Part shown: one piece after another, positions 1 to 5,848 of the stretch | Layout of the letters: every line of letters begins with the position of its first letter | Position numbering within the stretch: position 1 is the first letter of the stretch | Program-made: the position numbers and the translations under genes | The notes under the pieces: model-generated | Seen by the model: the letters and a program-made list of their open reading frames with translations, nothing else | Told to the model about the DNA's origin: nothing | Databases searched by the model: none | Assembly (NCBI GenBank): GCA_030681145.1 | Contig: JAUXXK010000433.1 | Location: 1 to 9,743, forward strand | Direction: 5' to 3' | DNA from: Methanobacteriaceae archaeon | Lineage (GTDB): Archaea > Methanobacteriota > Methanobacteria > Methanobacteriales > Methanobacteriaceae | DNA length: 9,743 bases

Positions 1-40
1 AGCGAAGTTAATATTGGGATATCAATTGAGTATACTACAA

Positions 41-57
41 AACCAAAATAATTGGTT
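41..57. repeat. AACCAA/TTGGTT hairpin
   Basis: AACCAA (41-46) and TTGGTT (52-57) form a 6-bp perfect inverted repeat with a 5-base spacer. It resembles the small hairpins that end the three larger elements at 192-208, 308-326 and 706-719, but lacks their outer T/A pair. No long-armed stem is visible in the 40 bases to its left, so if it belongs to the same family its left part is missing or lies outside the window. It could be chance in such AT-rich DNA. Confidence 0.4.
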
Positions 58-72
58 GTTTTTCAATATATA

Positions 73-82
73 GTTTTATAAA
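73..82 (+). promoter_or_regulatory. possible TATA box before element 1
   Basis: TTTTATAAAT lies about 50 bases before the first stem element at 132. An archaeal start about 25 bases downstream would fall near 105, so an RNA covering element 1 on the plus strand is possible. The region is very AT-rich and such a match is weak evidence on its own. Confidence 0.25.
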
Positions 83-131
83 TAGCACAATTAATTTTTA
101 ATTATTTTTAAAAACTTAAAATAAGTATTAT

Positions 132-209
132 GGAGGGCCCTTAACATTTAATAAAAGGGTGGGGGGTCAAAACGAGATTAAGGACCCTCTATAACCAATA
201 AATGGTTAC
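132..209. repeat. structured repeat element 1 (stem plus ATAACCAA hairpin)
   Basis: The arms 132-144 and 178-190 pair over 13 positions, with one C/A mismatch (138/184) and one G-T wobble at the base. They enclose 33 bases that include GGGTGGGGGG (157-166). One base later comes TAACCA (192-197), a 5-base loop and TGGTTA (203-208). The 5' arm shares CCTTAA or a close form with elements 2 and 3, and TTAACAT recurs in element 3. Inside the element a second fold is possible: 138-142 with 155-159, and 161-168 with 183-190. The element may be a structured RNA, a small non-autonomous repeat or a protein-binding site; strand and function are unknown. Confidence 0.55.
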
Positions 210-241
210 CTTGATATGTATTGATATTTTAATCTAATAAG

Positions 242-326
242 GCCCTTAGATATTATAATTTATATTATGGAGTGAGAAGATACAATTTATAATGATCTAA
301 GGGCAAATAACCAAATAAACTGGTTA
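242..326. repeat. structured repeat element 2 (stem plus ATAACCAA hairpin)
   Basis: GCCCTTAGAT (242-251) is perfectly complementary to ATCTAAGGGC (295-304), a 10-bp stem with a 43-base loop. The loop holds a purine patch, GGAGTGAGAAG (269-279). Three bases after the stem comes TAACCA (308-313), a 7-base loop and TGGTTA (321-326). The arrangement matches elements 1 and 3, although the stem sequence has changed on both arms together. That is what a conserved structure predicts. No open reading frame of note crosses the element. Confidence 0.6.
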
Positions 327-359
327 AATTGATGTTTTTATTTCTTTTTAAATGTTAAT

Positions 360-446
360 ATGAAGATTTTAAACATGATAGAAACCTCAGAAAATGGTTT
401 TTATTCGTATGGAGGTGAACACCAAATTTTTTCTGAAGTATTCTAA
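360..446 (+). CDS. doubtful 28-residue small ORF
   Basis: An ATG at 360 opens 28 codons ending in TAA (444-446). The peptide starts MKILNMIETSENGFYSYG and has a protein-like mix of residues, but I recognise no family. No ribosome binding site precedes the ATG. A strong Shine-Dalgarno-like GGAGGTGA (411-418) lies inside the frame with no ATG, GTG or TTG at a suitable distance after it. The frame starts 34 bases after element 2. It could be a small gene, the remnant of a larger one, or chance. Confidence 0.2.
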   Translation: MKILNMIETSENGFYSYGGEHQIFSEVF

Positions 447-507
447 CAATAAATGAAATGGATATTCATGTGAAAATTAACCATCCCATAAATTCTTTTT
501 TGTGATA

Positions 508-542
508 GGCCTTAAAAGTAGTTTTTCCCAATTTAGGCCCAA
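508..542. repeat. 35-bp repeat, copy A
   Basis: This 35-base sequence recurs at 2586-2620 in the same orientation with 2 mismatches (509 and 537). The match continues as a second block, 542-556 versus 2642-2656 (13 of 15 bases), separated in copy B by about 26 extra bases. In copy B these blocks are the upstream region of the ABC permease gene on the minus strand. Copy A has an ATG at a similar distance on the minus strand (complement of 487-489, 18 bases away), but that frame stops after 7 codons. Copy A therefore looks like a promoter region without its gene. It also holds an imperfect inverted repeat (508-516 with 532-539). Confidence 0.65.
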
Positions 543-648
543 ATCATACACAAATTTCCAGTGTAACTAGTTTTAATATCATTTTATTAATTAAGATTTT
601 ATATTTTAGAAATTTAATTGAAATTAAATAATTTATATCTTTAAAAAG

Positions 649-720
649 AAAAAAGGGCACTTAACATGCAGCAAAGGAGGTTAAATGAATAAGTGCCCTT
701 TTTTATAACCAAATGGTTAC
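649..720. repeat. structured repeat element 3 / terminator-like stem
   Basis: The arms 649-662 and 691-704 are perfectly complementary over 14 bp, with a core of GGGCACTT/AAGTGCCC and flanking A and T runs. TTAAC (661-665) can also pair with GTTAA (680-684) to extend the stem inward. The loop holds AAAGGAGGTTAAATG. One base after the stem is the ATAACCAAATGGTTA hairpin (705-719). The element starts 3 bases beyond the ABC ATPase stop codon (723-725). Read on the minus strand it ends in AAGTGCCC followed by TTTTTTCTTTTT, so it probably also ends transcription of the ABC operon. Confidence 0.6.
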
Positions 721-722
721 TT

Positions 723-1388
723 TCAATTTGTAATTTGGCCGTCTCGAACTTCAATAGTCCTATCGGCCATGTCTGCCACATATGTTTCGTGTGTTACTAA
801 GATTAAAGTAACATTCTCTGCTTTATGAATTTTTTTAAGAACAGCTAAAATCACATCGCCTGTTTTTGAATCAAGTGCTCCAGTAGGCTCATCGGCCAGA
901 ATTATGGATGGATGATTAACTAATGCTCGGGCAATGGCTACTCGCTGTCTTTCTCCTCCAGAAAGTTTGGTGGGGAACTGGTTAATTTTAGATGACAAAT
1001 TAAGAGACTCTAAAATGCTATTGGCCCTTTTAATCATATCTTCATCACTTATATCTGTGTGGATCATGGGTATTTGTACATTTTCTGAGACAGTTAAATT
1101 GGGTATCAGGTTATGTAGCTGGAATATAAAACCGATTTCTTTAGACCTAAAATGGCTGAAATCCTTTTTTTCCATTAAGTCAAAGCCAGCAACATTTATG
1201 GATCCTTCATCGGCTTGATCCAGCGCACCTAACATATTTAATAGTGTTGATTTGCCGGATCCTGAAGGTCCAATAATGGAAACAAACTCTCCTTTTTTAA
1301 TTTCCAGATTTAGATTGTCTAAAGCAATTGTATTTCCGTGGTCATACAATTTTATTAGATTTTTGATTTCAATTATATTTTTATTCAT
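723..1388 (-). CDS. ABC transporter ATP-binding protein, MacB/LolD type
   Basis: This 221-residue protein is a complete ABC ATPase of the MacB/LolD group, which powers FtsX-like permeases in export, lipoprotein release or mechanotransmission. Visible motifs in order are Walker A GPSGSGKST (near residue 40), the Q-loop in FIFQ, the signature LSGGERQR, Walker B IILADEP followed by TGALD, and the H-loop in LVTHE. Its ATG overlaps the end of the permease gene by 8 bases (ATGAATAA), and no separate ribosome binding site is seen, so translation is probably coupled. It acts as a cytoplasmic dimer on the inner face of the membrane together with the neighbouring permease. The substrate cannot be told from sequence. 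Confidence 0.95.
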   Translation of the reverse strand: MNKNIIEIKNLIKLYDHGNTIALDNLNLEIKKGEFVSIIGPSGSGKSTLLNMLGALDQADEGSINVAGFDLMEKKDFSHFRSKEIGFIFQLHNLIPNLTVSENVQIPMIHTDISDEDMIKRANSILESLNLSSKINQFPTKLSGGERQRVAIARALVNHPSIILADEPTGALDSKTGDVILAVLKKIHKAENVTLILVTHETYVADMADRTIEVRDGQITN

Positions 1389-2568
1389 AGCGCAACGCCT
1401 CGGTAGGTGCTAATCGGGAAGCCCGATATGCAGGATATAGTCCACCAATTACTCCCATTAAAAGACCTATTCCTAATGCTTTGAGGAATAATGTCAACGA
1501 ATATGTTGGTTGAATGAATTGTAGTATGTTAAACAAACTTAATATCTCAACAACACCCACTCCAATTAATATTCCAACAATAGATGCTATTAGGGCCAGT
1601 ATCAATGATTCTCCTATTATCATTACCATTACCCACTTTTTAGTCCAACCTACAGCTTTTAATACTCCAATTTCTCTGGTTCTTTCTGAAACTGATTTAA
1701 GCATGGTAATTACAACTATTATTCCTCCAATAAGGATGGCCAATAGTGAAATTCCCCAAACTGCGGATTTTATTATGTCCAGACTGGAGTTCATTCTATC
1801 CATTCCGGAGAGGGAGGTGGAAGTTGACAAATCACTGTATTTGCTTTCGATGCTTTGTGCTGTTTTATCAGCATTGCTGCTGTCGTTGGTTTTAACGAGA
1901 ATAGAGGAAACTTTTCCAGTATTATTAGTGATGTTTTGAAGAGTGGTCAATGACATTATAATACCATTGTCTTGCATAGTTTCTCCAGTTTCATAAATTC
2001 CAACTATTTTAAAAGTCTGATTGGAAATGCTTACTGTATCCCCAATTGTTTTATTCTGATTATCGGCTGCAGTTTTACCTATTACCACTTCATTTGCGCT
2101 GGAATATGCGGAACCATTAGTAACTTTTACATCATACATTTCGAGATTTTTGGAATCAATTCCCAATACTGTTGTTGGCATTCTCATACTGGGCTGGTCA
2201 GGGTTGGAACTGCTTGGCTGCTGGTCGGTATTATTCGTACTATCATCTGAAATACTGGATCTTAGAACCCCCGCAACACTTTCTACACCTGAAATTTGGG
2301 CTATTTTATTAACCGTTGTTTCATTAATCAACTGCTGACTTCCCCCAAAACCTCCTGGTCCTCCGCCCTGACCATTGGGGCTGGCTGAAACCACTGAAAA
2401 ATCTGCTGCACCTGCGGTAAGAGCTTGTTCAGTGGACGTAGATAGTCCATCTGTAACCAGCCCCAACCCCAGGATGGTGGCAATTCCTATGGCAATTCCA
2501 ATCATGGCCAAGGAACTTCTGGCTTTGTTTCTAAAAATATTTTTTAGAATTAAATTTCTATATTTCAT
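1381..2568 (-). CDS. ABC transporter permease, MacB/FtsX family
   Basis: This 395-residue permease has the MacB topology: one membrane helix (about 20-38), a large extracytoplasmic domain (about 40-265), then three helices (about 268-290, 313-346, 359-380). The family hallmark SERTREIGVLKAVGW (294-308) lies between helices 2 and 3, and the C-terminus GLYPAYRASRLAPTEALRYE is typical. The outer domain carries two low-complexity stretches: a Gly-rich one (QGGGPGGFGG, 67-76) and a Ser/Asn/Gln/Pro-rich one (about 107-127). The ATG at 2566-2568 has only a weak purine-rich site (AAAAGAAG) before it. The gene is followed directly by its ATPase, and the 35-bp repeat copy B lies 17 bases upstream. Members of this family may move a substrate or transmit force across the membrane; which applies here is unknown. 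Confidence 0.93.
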   Translation of the reverse strand: MKYRNLILKNIFRNKARSSLAMIGIAIGIATILGLGLVTDGLSTSTEQALTAGAADFSVVSASPNGQGGGPGGFGGSQQLINETTVNKIAQISGVESVAGVLRSSISDDSTNNTDQQPSSSNPDQPSMRMPTTVLGIDSKNLEMYDVKVTNGSAYSSANEVVIGKTAADNQNKTIGDTVSISNQTFKIVGIYETGETMQDNGIIMSLTTLQNITNNTGKVSSILVKTNDSSNADKTAQSIESKYSDLSTSTSLSGMDRMNSSLDIIKSAVWGISLLAILIGGIIVVITMLKSVSERTREIGVLKAVGWTKKWVMVMIIGESLILALIASIVGILIGVGVVEILSLFNILQFIQPTYSLTLFLKALGIGLLMGVIGGLYPAYRASRLAPTEALRYE

Positions 2569-2585
2569 ACTTCTTTTCTAAAAAA

Positions 2586-2620
2586 GACCTTAAAAGTAGT
2601 TTTTCCCAATTTAGACCCAA
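2586..2620. repeat. 35-bp repeat, copy B, in the ABC permease leader
   Basis: This is the second copy of the sequence at 508-542, with 33 of 35 bases identical. On the minus strand it lies between a possible TATA box (complement of 2631-2640) and the permease ATG (2566-2568), so it probably covers the transcription start or the short leader. On that strand it contains TTGGGTCTAAATTGGG, a repeated TTGGG. It could be an operator for the adjacent winged-helix regulator, though no binding evidence exists in the sequence. Confidence 0.6.
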
Positions 2621-2627
2621 CTTTTAC

Positions 2628-2706
2628 CTTAATTATACATTAATTATGCACAAATTGGAATGGTTATGAAAAAATTTACTAAGGTACAATCGTGAACTTA
2701 TAAAAT
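2628..2706 (-). promoter_or_regulatory. likely promoter region of the ABC permease-ATPase pair
   Basis: The 196-base gap between the membrane protein gene and the permease gene holds two minus-strand TATA-like sites: TGTATAATT (complement of about 2631-2639) and TTTTATAAG (complement of about 2698-2706). The nearer one would place a start close to 2608, inside repeat copy B. The gap is long enough for separate regulation of the two halves of the cluster. Choosing between the two boxes is guesswork. Confidence 0.35.
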
Positions 2707-2764
2707 AAACATTCAAAATAAAAAATTAATATAATAACTAATTATTTATTATTTATTCATGATA

Positions 2765-3094
2765 TCAACGTCTGGTCAACTTAAATAATATGATAAGTGC
2801 AATTAACTGCACTATATTAATTAATGTTAAGGGTAACCTAGGATGATTAATTTCAGAGCCTGGTGGCGGGCCTGGCATTGTAAATTGTAATGCGGCAAAT
2901 ATTACTGAAATAACGTTTTGGAATAGTAAAAGCATGGAAAAGATAATTAGGCCCACAGTAAAGTCGGATTTGATTTCTTCATAAGTTTTCCAATAGGAAT
3001 ACATTAGAACTAGGAGCAGGGCAATATTTGCTAGCCCAATTACTAAAGCCACAACTGATAATTCTATAAAGTGCCAAAATCCATCTATAATCAT
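2765..3094 (-). CDS. small integral membrane protein, three helices
   Basis: This 109-residue protein has three predicted membrane segments (about 12-34, 45-69 and 86-106) and a short polar linker, MPGPPPGSEINHPR, between the second and third. The C-terminus KLTRR is positively charged. I do not recognise a named family. Its ATG overlaps the stop codon of the winged-helix gene (ATGA, 3091-3094), so the two are translated together. Such regulator-plus-membrane-protein pairs often work as a sensor with its transcription factor, or as a target with its regulator. A role in sensing for the downstream ABC unit is an inference from position only. Confidence 0.75.
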   Translation of the reverse strand: MIIDGFWHFIELSVVALVIGLANIALLLVLMYSYWKTYEEIKSDFTVGLIIFSMLLLFQNVISVIFAALQFTMPGPPPGSEINHPRLPLTLINIVQLIALIILFKLTRR

Positions 3095-3384
3095 AATTTT
3101 TCCCCATCAATGTCCAGTTTTTGCCAGATTTCTTTAAAATCTGCGTAATTTTCAATTATTTTGTCTGAAAGAAAATAAAGATCTCCATATTTCCTTCCAG
3201 AAGAAGTGACTGCCTGATTTTCTTCCAAAACTTTTAAATGATGTCGCACTGTTTTGTAATTAAGATTTAATGATTCAGTTAATTGGTTAGCATTATGAGG
3301 CTTTTTATTTAATTCTATTATTATTCTTCCTCGATTAGGTCCCCCAGTGGAACCGGCAATCAGCCACCATAATAATTTTTTCAT
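3091..3384 (-). CDS. winged-helix transcriptional regulator, ArsR-like
   Basis: This 97-residue DNA-binding protein has an N-terminal stretch LLWWLIAGSTGGPNRGRII, familiar from archaeal ArsR-like regulators. It is followed by a helix-turn-helix (about residues 31-55: NANQLTESLNLNYKTVRHHL) and a wing (about 58-72, ending in YGDLYFLSD). No cysteine metal site of the classic ArsR type is present. The ATG at 3382-3384 is preceded by a weak AGGG site (complement of 3391-3394). The gene heads the minus-strand cluster and overlaps the membrane protein gene, so it is a natural candidate to control the ABC genes and itself. Its ligand is unknown. Confidence 0.88.
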   Translation of the reverse strand: MKKLLWWLIAGSTGGPNRGRIIIELNKKPHNANQLTESLNLNYKTVRHHLKVLEENQAVTSSGRKYGDLYFLSDKIIENYADFKEIWQKLDIDGEKL

Positions 3385-3442
3385 TTTTATCCCTAATCAT
3401 AATAATCTTATTTAGCTACAGAATTTGAATAAAACCTAATAA

Positions 3443-3452
3443 TATAATTATA
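3443..3452 (-). promoter_or_regulatory. probable TATA box of the regulator gene
   Basis: TATAATTATA is a 10-base perfect palindrome about 59 bases upstream of the regulator ATG on the minus strand. A start 25-27 bases downstream would leave a leader of about 35 bases containing the weak AGGG site. The surrounding DNA is AT-rich, so the match is only moderately informative. Confidence 0.4.
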
Positions 3453-3468
3453 ATATGATATATAAGAT

Positions 3469-3585
3469 TCATGGTATTAAAATATTATTCTTATCTTTCC
3501 TTATTTTCACTAATTCAAATACATAACCGCATTTTTCGCAAACAATGGCCTTGGTGATGGCATGTGAGAGGTGTTTATCCATCAT
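3469..3585 (-). pseudogene. 38-residue ORF with one CxxC, possibly a gene fragment
   Basis: The frame starts MMDKHLSHAITKAIVCEKCG and ends TGA at 3469-3471. A single zinc-ribbon-like knuckle (VCEKCGYVF) is visible; a full zinc ribbon needs a second CxxC, which is absent. No good ribosome binding site precedes the ATG, which overlaps the stop codon of another short frame (3582-3695). The two together look like one or two small genes that have lost their ends or shifted frame. A genuine very small protein is the alternative. Confidence 0.35.
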
Positions 3586-3695
3586 TTTTCTTTGAATCGT
3601 TTTATCTTGACTTCACTATTTGGGACACTTTTTAAGTAATTCTTAATTTTCATTGTATCACCAATTAATTTAATACGAACTTCAGGATATTGTGA
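3582..3695 (-). pseudogene. short frame resembling a decayed small gene
   Basis: This open stretch of 37 codons lacks a start codon at its beginning; the only internal ATG (3651-3653) would give 23 residues. The translation contains PEVRIKLIGDTMKIKNYL, which recalls the start of small archaeal proteins beginning with a V-R-I/V-K-L-I-G strand. Just before it is an in-frame TAA. The absence of a proper start and the immediate overlap with the CxxC frame suggest a decayed gene. The family resemblance is from memory and weak. Confidence 0.25.
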
Positions 3696-3850
3696 TTAAT
3701 TTTTTCCACAACATTATTTAACCAATTATTCTACCCGTTTTTTATTTAATTTTATATAAACTTATTTACTAATTAACACATAGTAGCATAATCCAGATTA
3801 AAATAAATATTGGTTTATTTAATAAATTTTCAGAACATGTCCATAACCAA

Positions 3851-3859
3851 TTTATATCT
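3851..3859 (+). promoter_or_regulatory. TATA box for hypD
   Basis: TTTATATCT matches the methanogen TATA consensus. A start about 27 bases downstream falls near 3880, giving a leader of roughly 30 bases with the GGTGA site at 3903-3907. An alternative box, TTTATATAA (3751-3759), would give a 130-base leader. The nearer box supports starting hypD at 3912, because the open frame upstream (from 3810) would then be promoter DNA. ATAACCAA (3843-3850) directly precedes the box. Confidence 0.55.
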
Positions 3860-3911
3860 AAACTATCCTTTTTTTAAAATCAGATCATTAACAAAAATTC
3901 AAGGTGAATCT

Positions 3912-4961
3912 ATGAAAAATTTATCCAAGGAAATTGTAGGAAGGATTAAAGAAATAGCCCAACCAGTTAAGATAATGCATGTATGCGGATCTCACGAACA
4001 TACTATCATGCACAACGGGATAAGAACACTACTTCCAAAAGAAGTGGAAGTAGTTGCCGGCCCTGGTTGCCCAGTTTGCTGTGTTCCGGCACGTGAAATT
4101 GATGAATGTCTAAAATTAGCCAAACAAGGAATCACCATAACAACTTTTGGTGACATGCTTAGGGTTCCGGGTTCTGAAAGTTCACTGGCCGAAGCTAGAG
4201 AGGATGGGGCTGATGTGAGGGTAGTATACGGAGTTAATAATGCAGTCGAAATCGCCAAAAAACTTGATAATGAAGTTGTATTCATGTCGGCAGGTTTTGA
4301 AACTACAGCACCCACTACTGCATCTGAAATATTAGCAGGACCTCCTGAAAATTTTTCTATACTATCTTGTCATCGTTTAATCCCACCGGCATTAAAATTT
4401 TTAATTGAATCTGGGGAAGTGAACTTAAATGCACTTATAGAACCGGGTCATGTTTCTACTATAATTGGAACCAAGCCGTACAATATATTTTCTGAAAAAT
4501 ATGGTATTCCTCAAGTTGTAGCAGGTTTTAATCCTCTAGATGTACTTATGGCTGTTTATATGATTTTAAGGCAGATTAAAGCTGGGAAAGCAGAAGTTCA
4601 AAATGAATATGAACGAGCAGTTCGAGAAGAAGGAAACCTAAAAGCCCAAAAATCATTGGAAGAAGTGTTTTATATAACCAGTAGAGAATGGAGAGGATTT
4701 CCCGAAATTCCAGATTCAGTTATGGAAGTTAGAGACGAATTTTCCCAATATGATGCACGTAAAAAATTCGATATAAAAGTGAAAAAGGTTAAAGAAGCAC
4801 CCACAGGTTGTATATGTGGTCCTATTCTTCGTGGTGTGGCTCGCCCAGAAGAATGCAAATTATTTAAGGAAAAATGTAATCCTATGAATCCTATTGGGGC
4901 ATGTATGGTTTCTAAAGAAGGAACCTGTAATATTGCCTATCGATATAGTTCTCTCAAATAA
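3912..4961 (+). CDS. hypD: hydrogenase maturation factor HypD
   Basis: HypD works with HypC in the cytoplasm as the scaffold on which the Fe(CN)2CO unit of [NiFe] hydrogenases is built. A methanogen needs this for its hydrogenases. The 349-residue protein shows the expected motifs: HVCGSHEH (23-30, C25), GPGCPVCC (50-57, C53 and C56), GFETTAPTTA (128-137), and a C-terminal cysteine cluster for the [4Fe-4S] centre (C300, C302, C315, C322, C331, C339). The frame is open back to an ATG at 3810. The start at 3912 is preferred because GGTGA (3903-3907) precedes it, the length then fits the family, and a TATA box lies in the would-be extension. The partner hyp genes are not in this window. Confidence 0.96.
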   Translation: MKNLSKEIVGRIKEIAQPVKIMHVCGSHEHTIMHNGIRTLLPKEVEVVAGPGCPVCCVPAREIDECLKLAKQGITITTFGDMLRVPGSESSLAEAREDGADVRVVYGVNNAVEIAKKLDNEVVFMSAGFETTAPTTASEILAGPPENFSILSCHRLIPPALKFLIESGEVNLNALIEPGHVSTIIGTKPYNIFSEKYGIPQVVAGFNPLDVLMAVYMILRQIKAGKAEVQNEYERAVREEGNLKAQKSLEEVFYITSREWRGFPEIPDSVMEVRDEFSQYDARKKFDIKVKKVKEAPTGCICGPILRGVARPEECKLFKEKCNPMNPIGACMVSKEGTCNIAYRYSSLK

Positions 4962-5021
4962 ACTTCCTTTCTTATTAATTAAAATTCTATAATTTTTCAT
5001 GATTAAGTTTATTCAATTACT

Positions 5022-5026
5022 GGTGA
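5022..5026 (+). promoter_or_regulatory. ribosome binding site of the phosphatase gene
   Basis: GGTGA lies 4 bases before the ATG at 5031, the same core as before hypD and the SepCysS gene. It fixes the start of the phosphatase. Confidence 0.6.
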
Positions 5027-5030
5027 AATT

Positions 5031-5711
5031 ATGAAATCTATTAAGGCCATTGCTCTGGATATTGATGGAACCATAACCGATCATACTCGTAAAGTTTGTA
5101 TCAGTGCTATTGAGGCCATTAGAAAAGTAGAAAATGATGGAATACCTGTGGCTATAGTCACAGGAAATATATTGTGTTTTACAAGAGCAGTTTCTATATT
5201 TTTAGGTGCTACTGGGGGATTGGTGGCTGAAAATGGGGGAGTTATATTTTCTAATGGTGAGATGCAGGTATTGGGTGATATATCCAAGGCAGAAAAGGCC
5301 TATGAATTTTTAAAAAGGGATCCGAAAACTCAAAATTTGAACAGAGTCCAATTCTCTGATATGAGGGTATCTGAAATAGCTCTATTTAGAACCACCGATG
5401 GAAAAAATATCAGGGATGTTTTAACGGGTCAAGATGTGGAAGTTTACGACACCAAGTTTGCTCTTCATCTTACAGATCCTATGGTAAATAAAGGTAGCTC
5501 ACTGGAGATAGTGGCCAGGGATATGGGAATTTCTGCAAAAAATATCATGGCTATAGGGGATAGTGAGAATGACATAGATTTTTTAAAGGCAGCGGGACAT
5601 AAAGTTGCTGTAGCCAATGCAGATAAAGAATTAAAAGATCTAGCTGATTATGTAACCAGAAAATCATATGGTGATGGCGTAGCAGAGGCTATTGAACATT
5701 TTGTATTCTAA
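5031..5711 (+). CDS. phosphoglycolate phosphatase, archaeal HAD type
   Basis: This 226-residue HAD hydrolase matches the archaeal phosphoglycolate phosphatase group (Thermoplasma TA0175-like), which removes phosphate from 2-phosphoglycolate. All four HAD motifs are visible: motif I ALDIDGTITD (nucleophile D10, acid D12), motif II at T44 in IVTGN, motif III K154 in NKGSS, and motif IV GDSENDIDF (D177, D181). The cap between about residues 80 and 150 is of the C2 type. In a methanogen lacking a photorespiratory path it is mainly a housekeeping or damage-control enzyme; a related sugar phosphate substrate is possible. The gene lies 69 bases after hypD. Confidence 0.9.
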   Translation: MKSIKAIALDIDGTITDHTRKVCISAIEAIRKVENDGIPVAIVTGNILCFTRAVSIFLGATGGLVAENGGVIFSNGEMQVLGDISKAEKAYEFLKRDPKTQNLNRVQFSDMRVSEIALFRTTDGKNIRDVLTGQDVEVYDTKFALHLTDPMVNKGSSLEIVARDMGISAKNIMAIGDSENDIDFLKAAGHKVAVANADKELKDLADYVTRKSYGDGVAEAIEHFVF

Positions 5712-5721
5712 TTTTTTTTTT
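5712..5721 (+). terminator. oligo-T terminator after the phosphatase gene
   Basis: Ten consecutive T residues directly follow the TAA stop codon. Archaeal RNA polymerase can stop at such runs without a hairpin. The next gene is 180 bases away with its own TATA-like box, which fits a transcript end here. Confidence 0.6.
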
Positions 5722-5848
5722 AAAAAATTATATTATGGTTATTTTATAAATTAAAATCAACGAGATACAATATTTTAAAAATTATCAAAAATCTTCGGCG
5801 ATGAACGGCTTTTTAACAAGGATTAAACAGATAATCATTAAAGATTAC

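Noticed and set aside
132..190. G-quadruplex in element 1
   Set aside because: Only three G runs of three or more are present (135-137, 157-159, 161-166); a four-tract quadruplex would have to split the six-G run, and the long stem explains the sequence better.
132..720. CRISPR array in the left repeats
   Set aside because: The units are not identical, spacing is irregular (about 30 and 320 bases between units), and conservation is in structure and not in a constant repeat.
934..1218. Plus-strand frame opposite the ABC ATPase gene
   Set aside because: It is the antisense shadow of a clear ATPase gene with all motifs; its own translation shows no family pattern and no ribosome binding site.
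1514..2581. Several plus-strand frames opposite the permease gene
   Set aside because: All lie antisense to a well-recognised permease, and their hydrophobic look is the mirror of its coding composition.
3992..4315. Minus-strand 107-codon frame inside hypD
   Set aside because: Antisense to the conserved cysteine motifs of HypD; no start signal and no recognisable domain.
5795..5845. Possible C/D box RNA around GCGATGA in the gap before the pmbA-like gene
   Set aside because: The C box does not match RTGATGA and no convincing D box or C'/D' pair is present.
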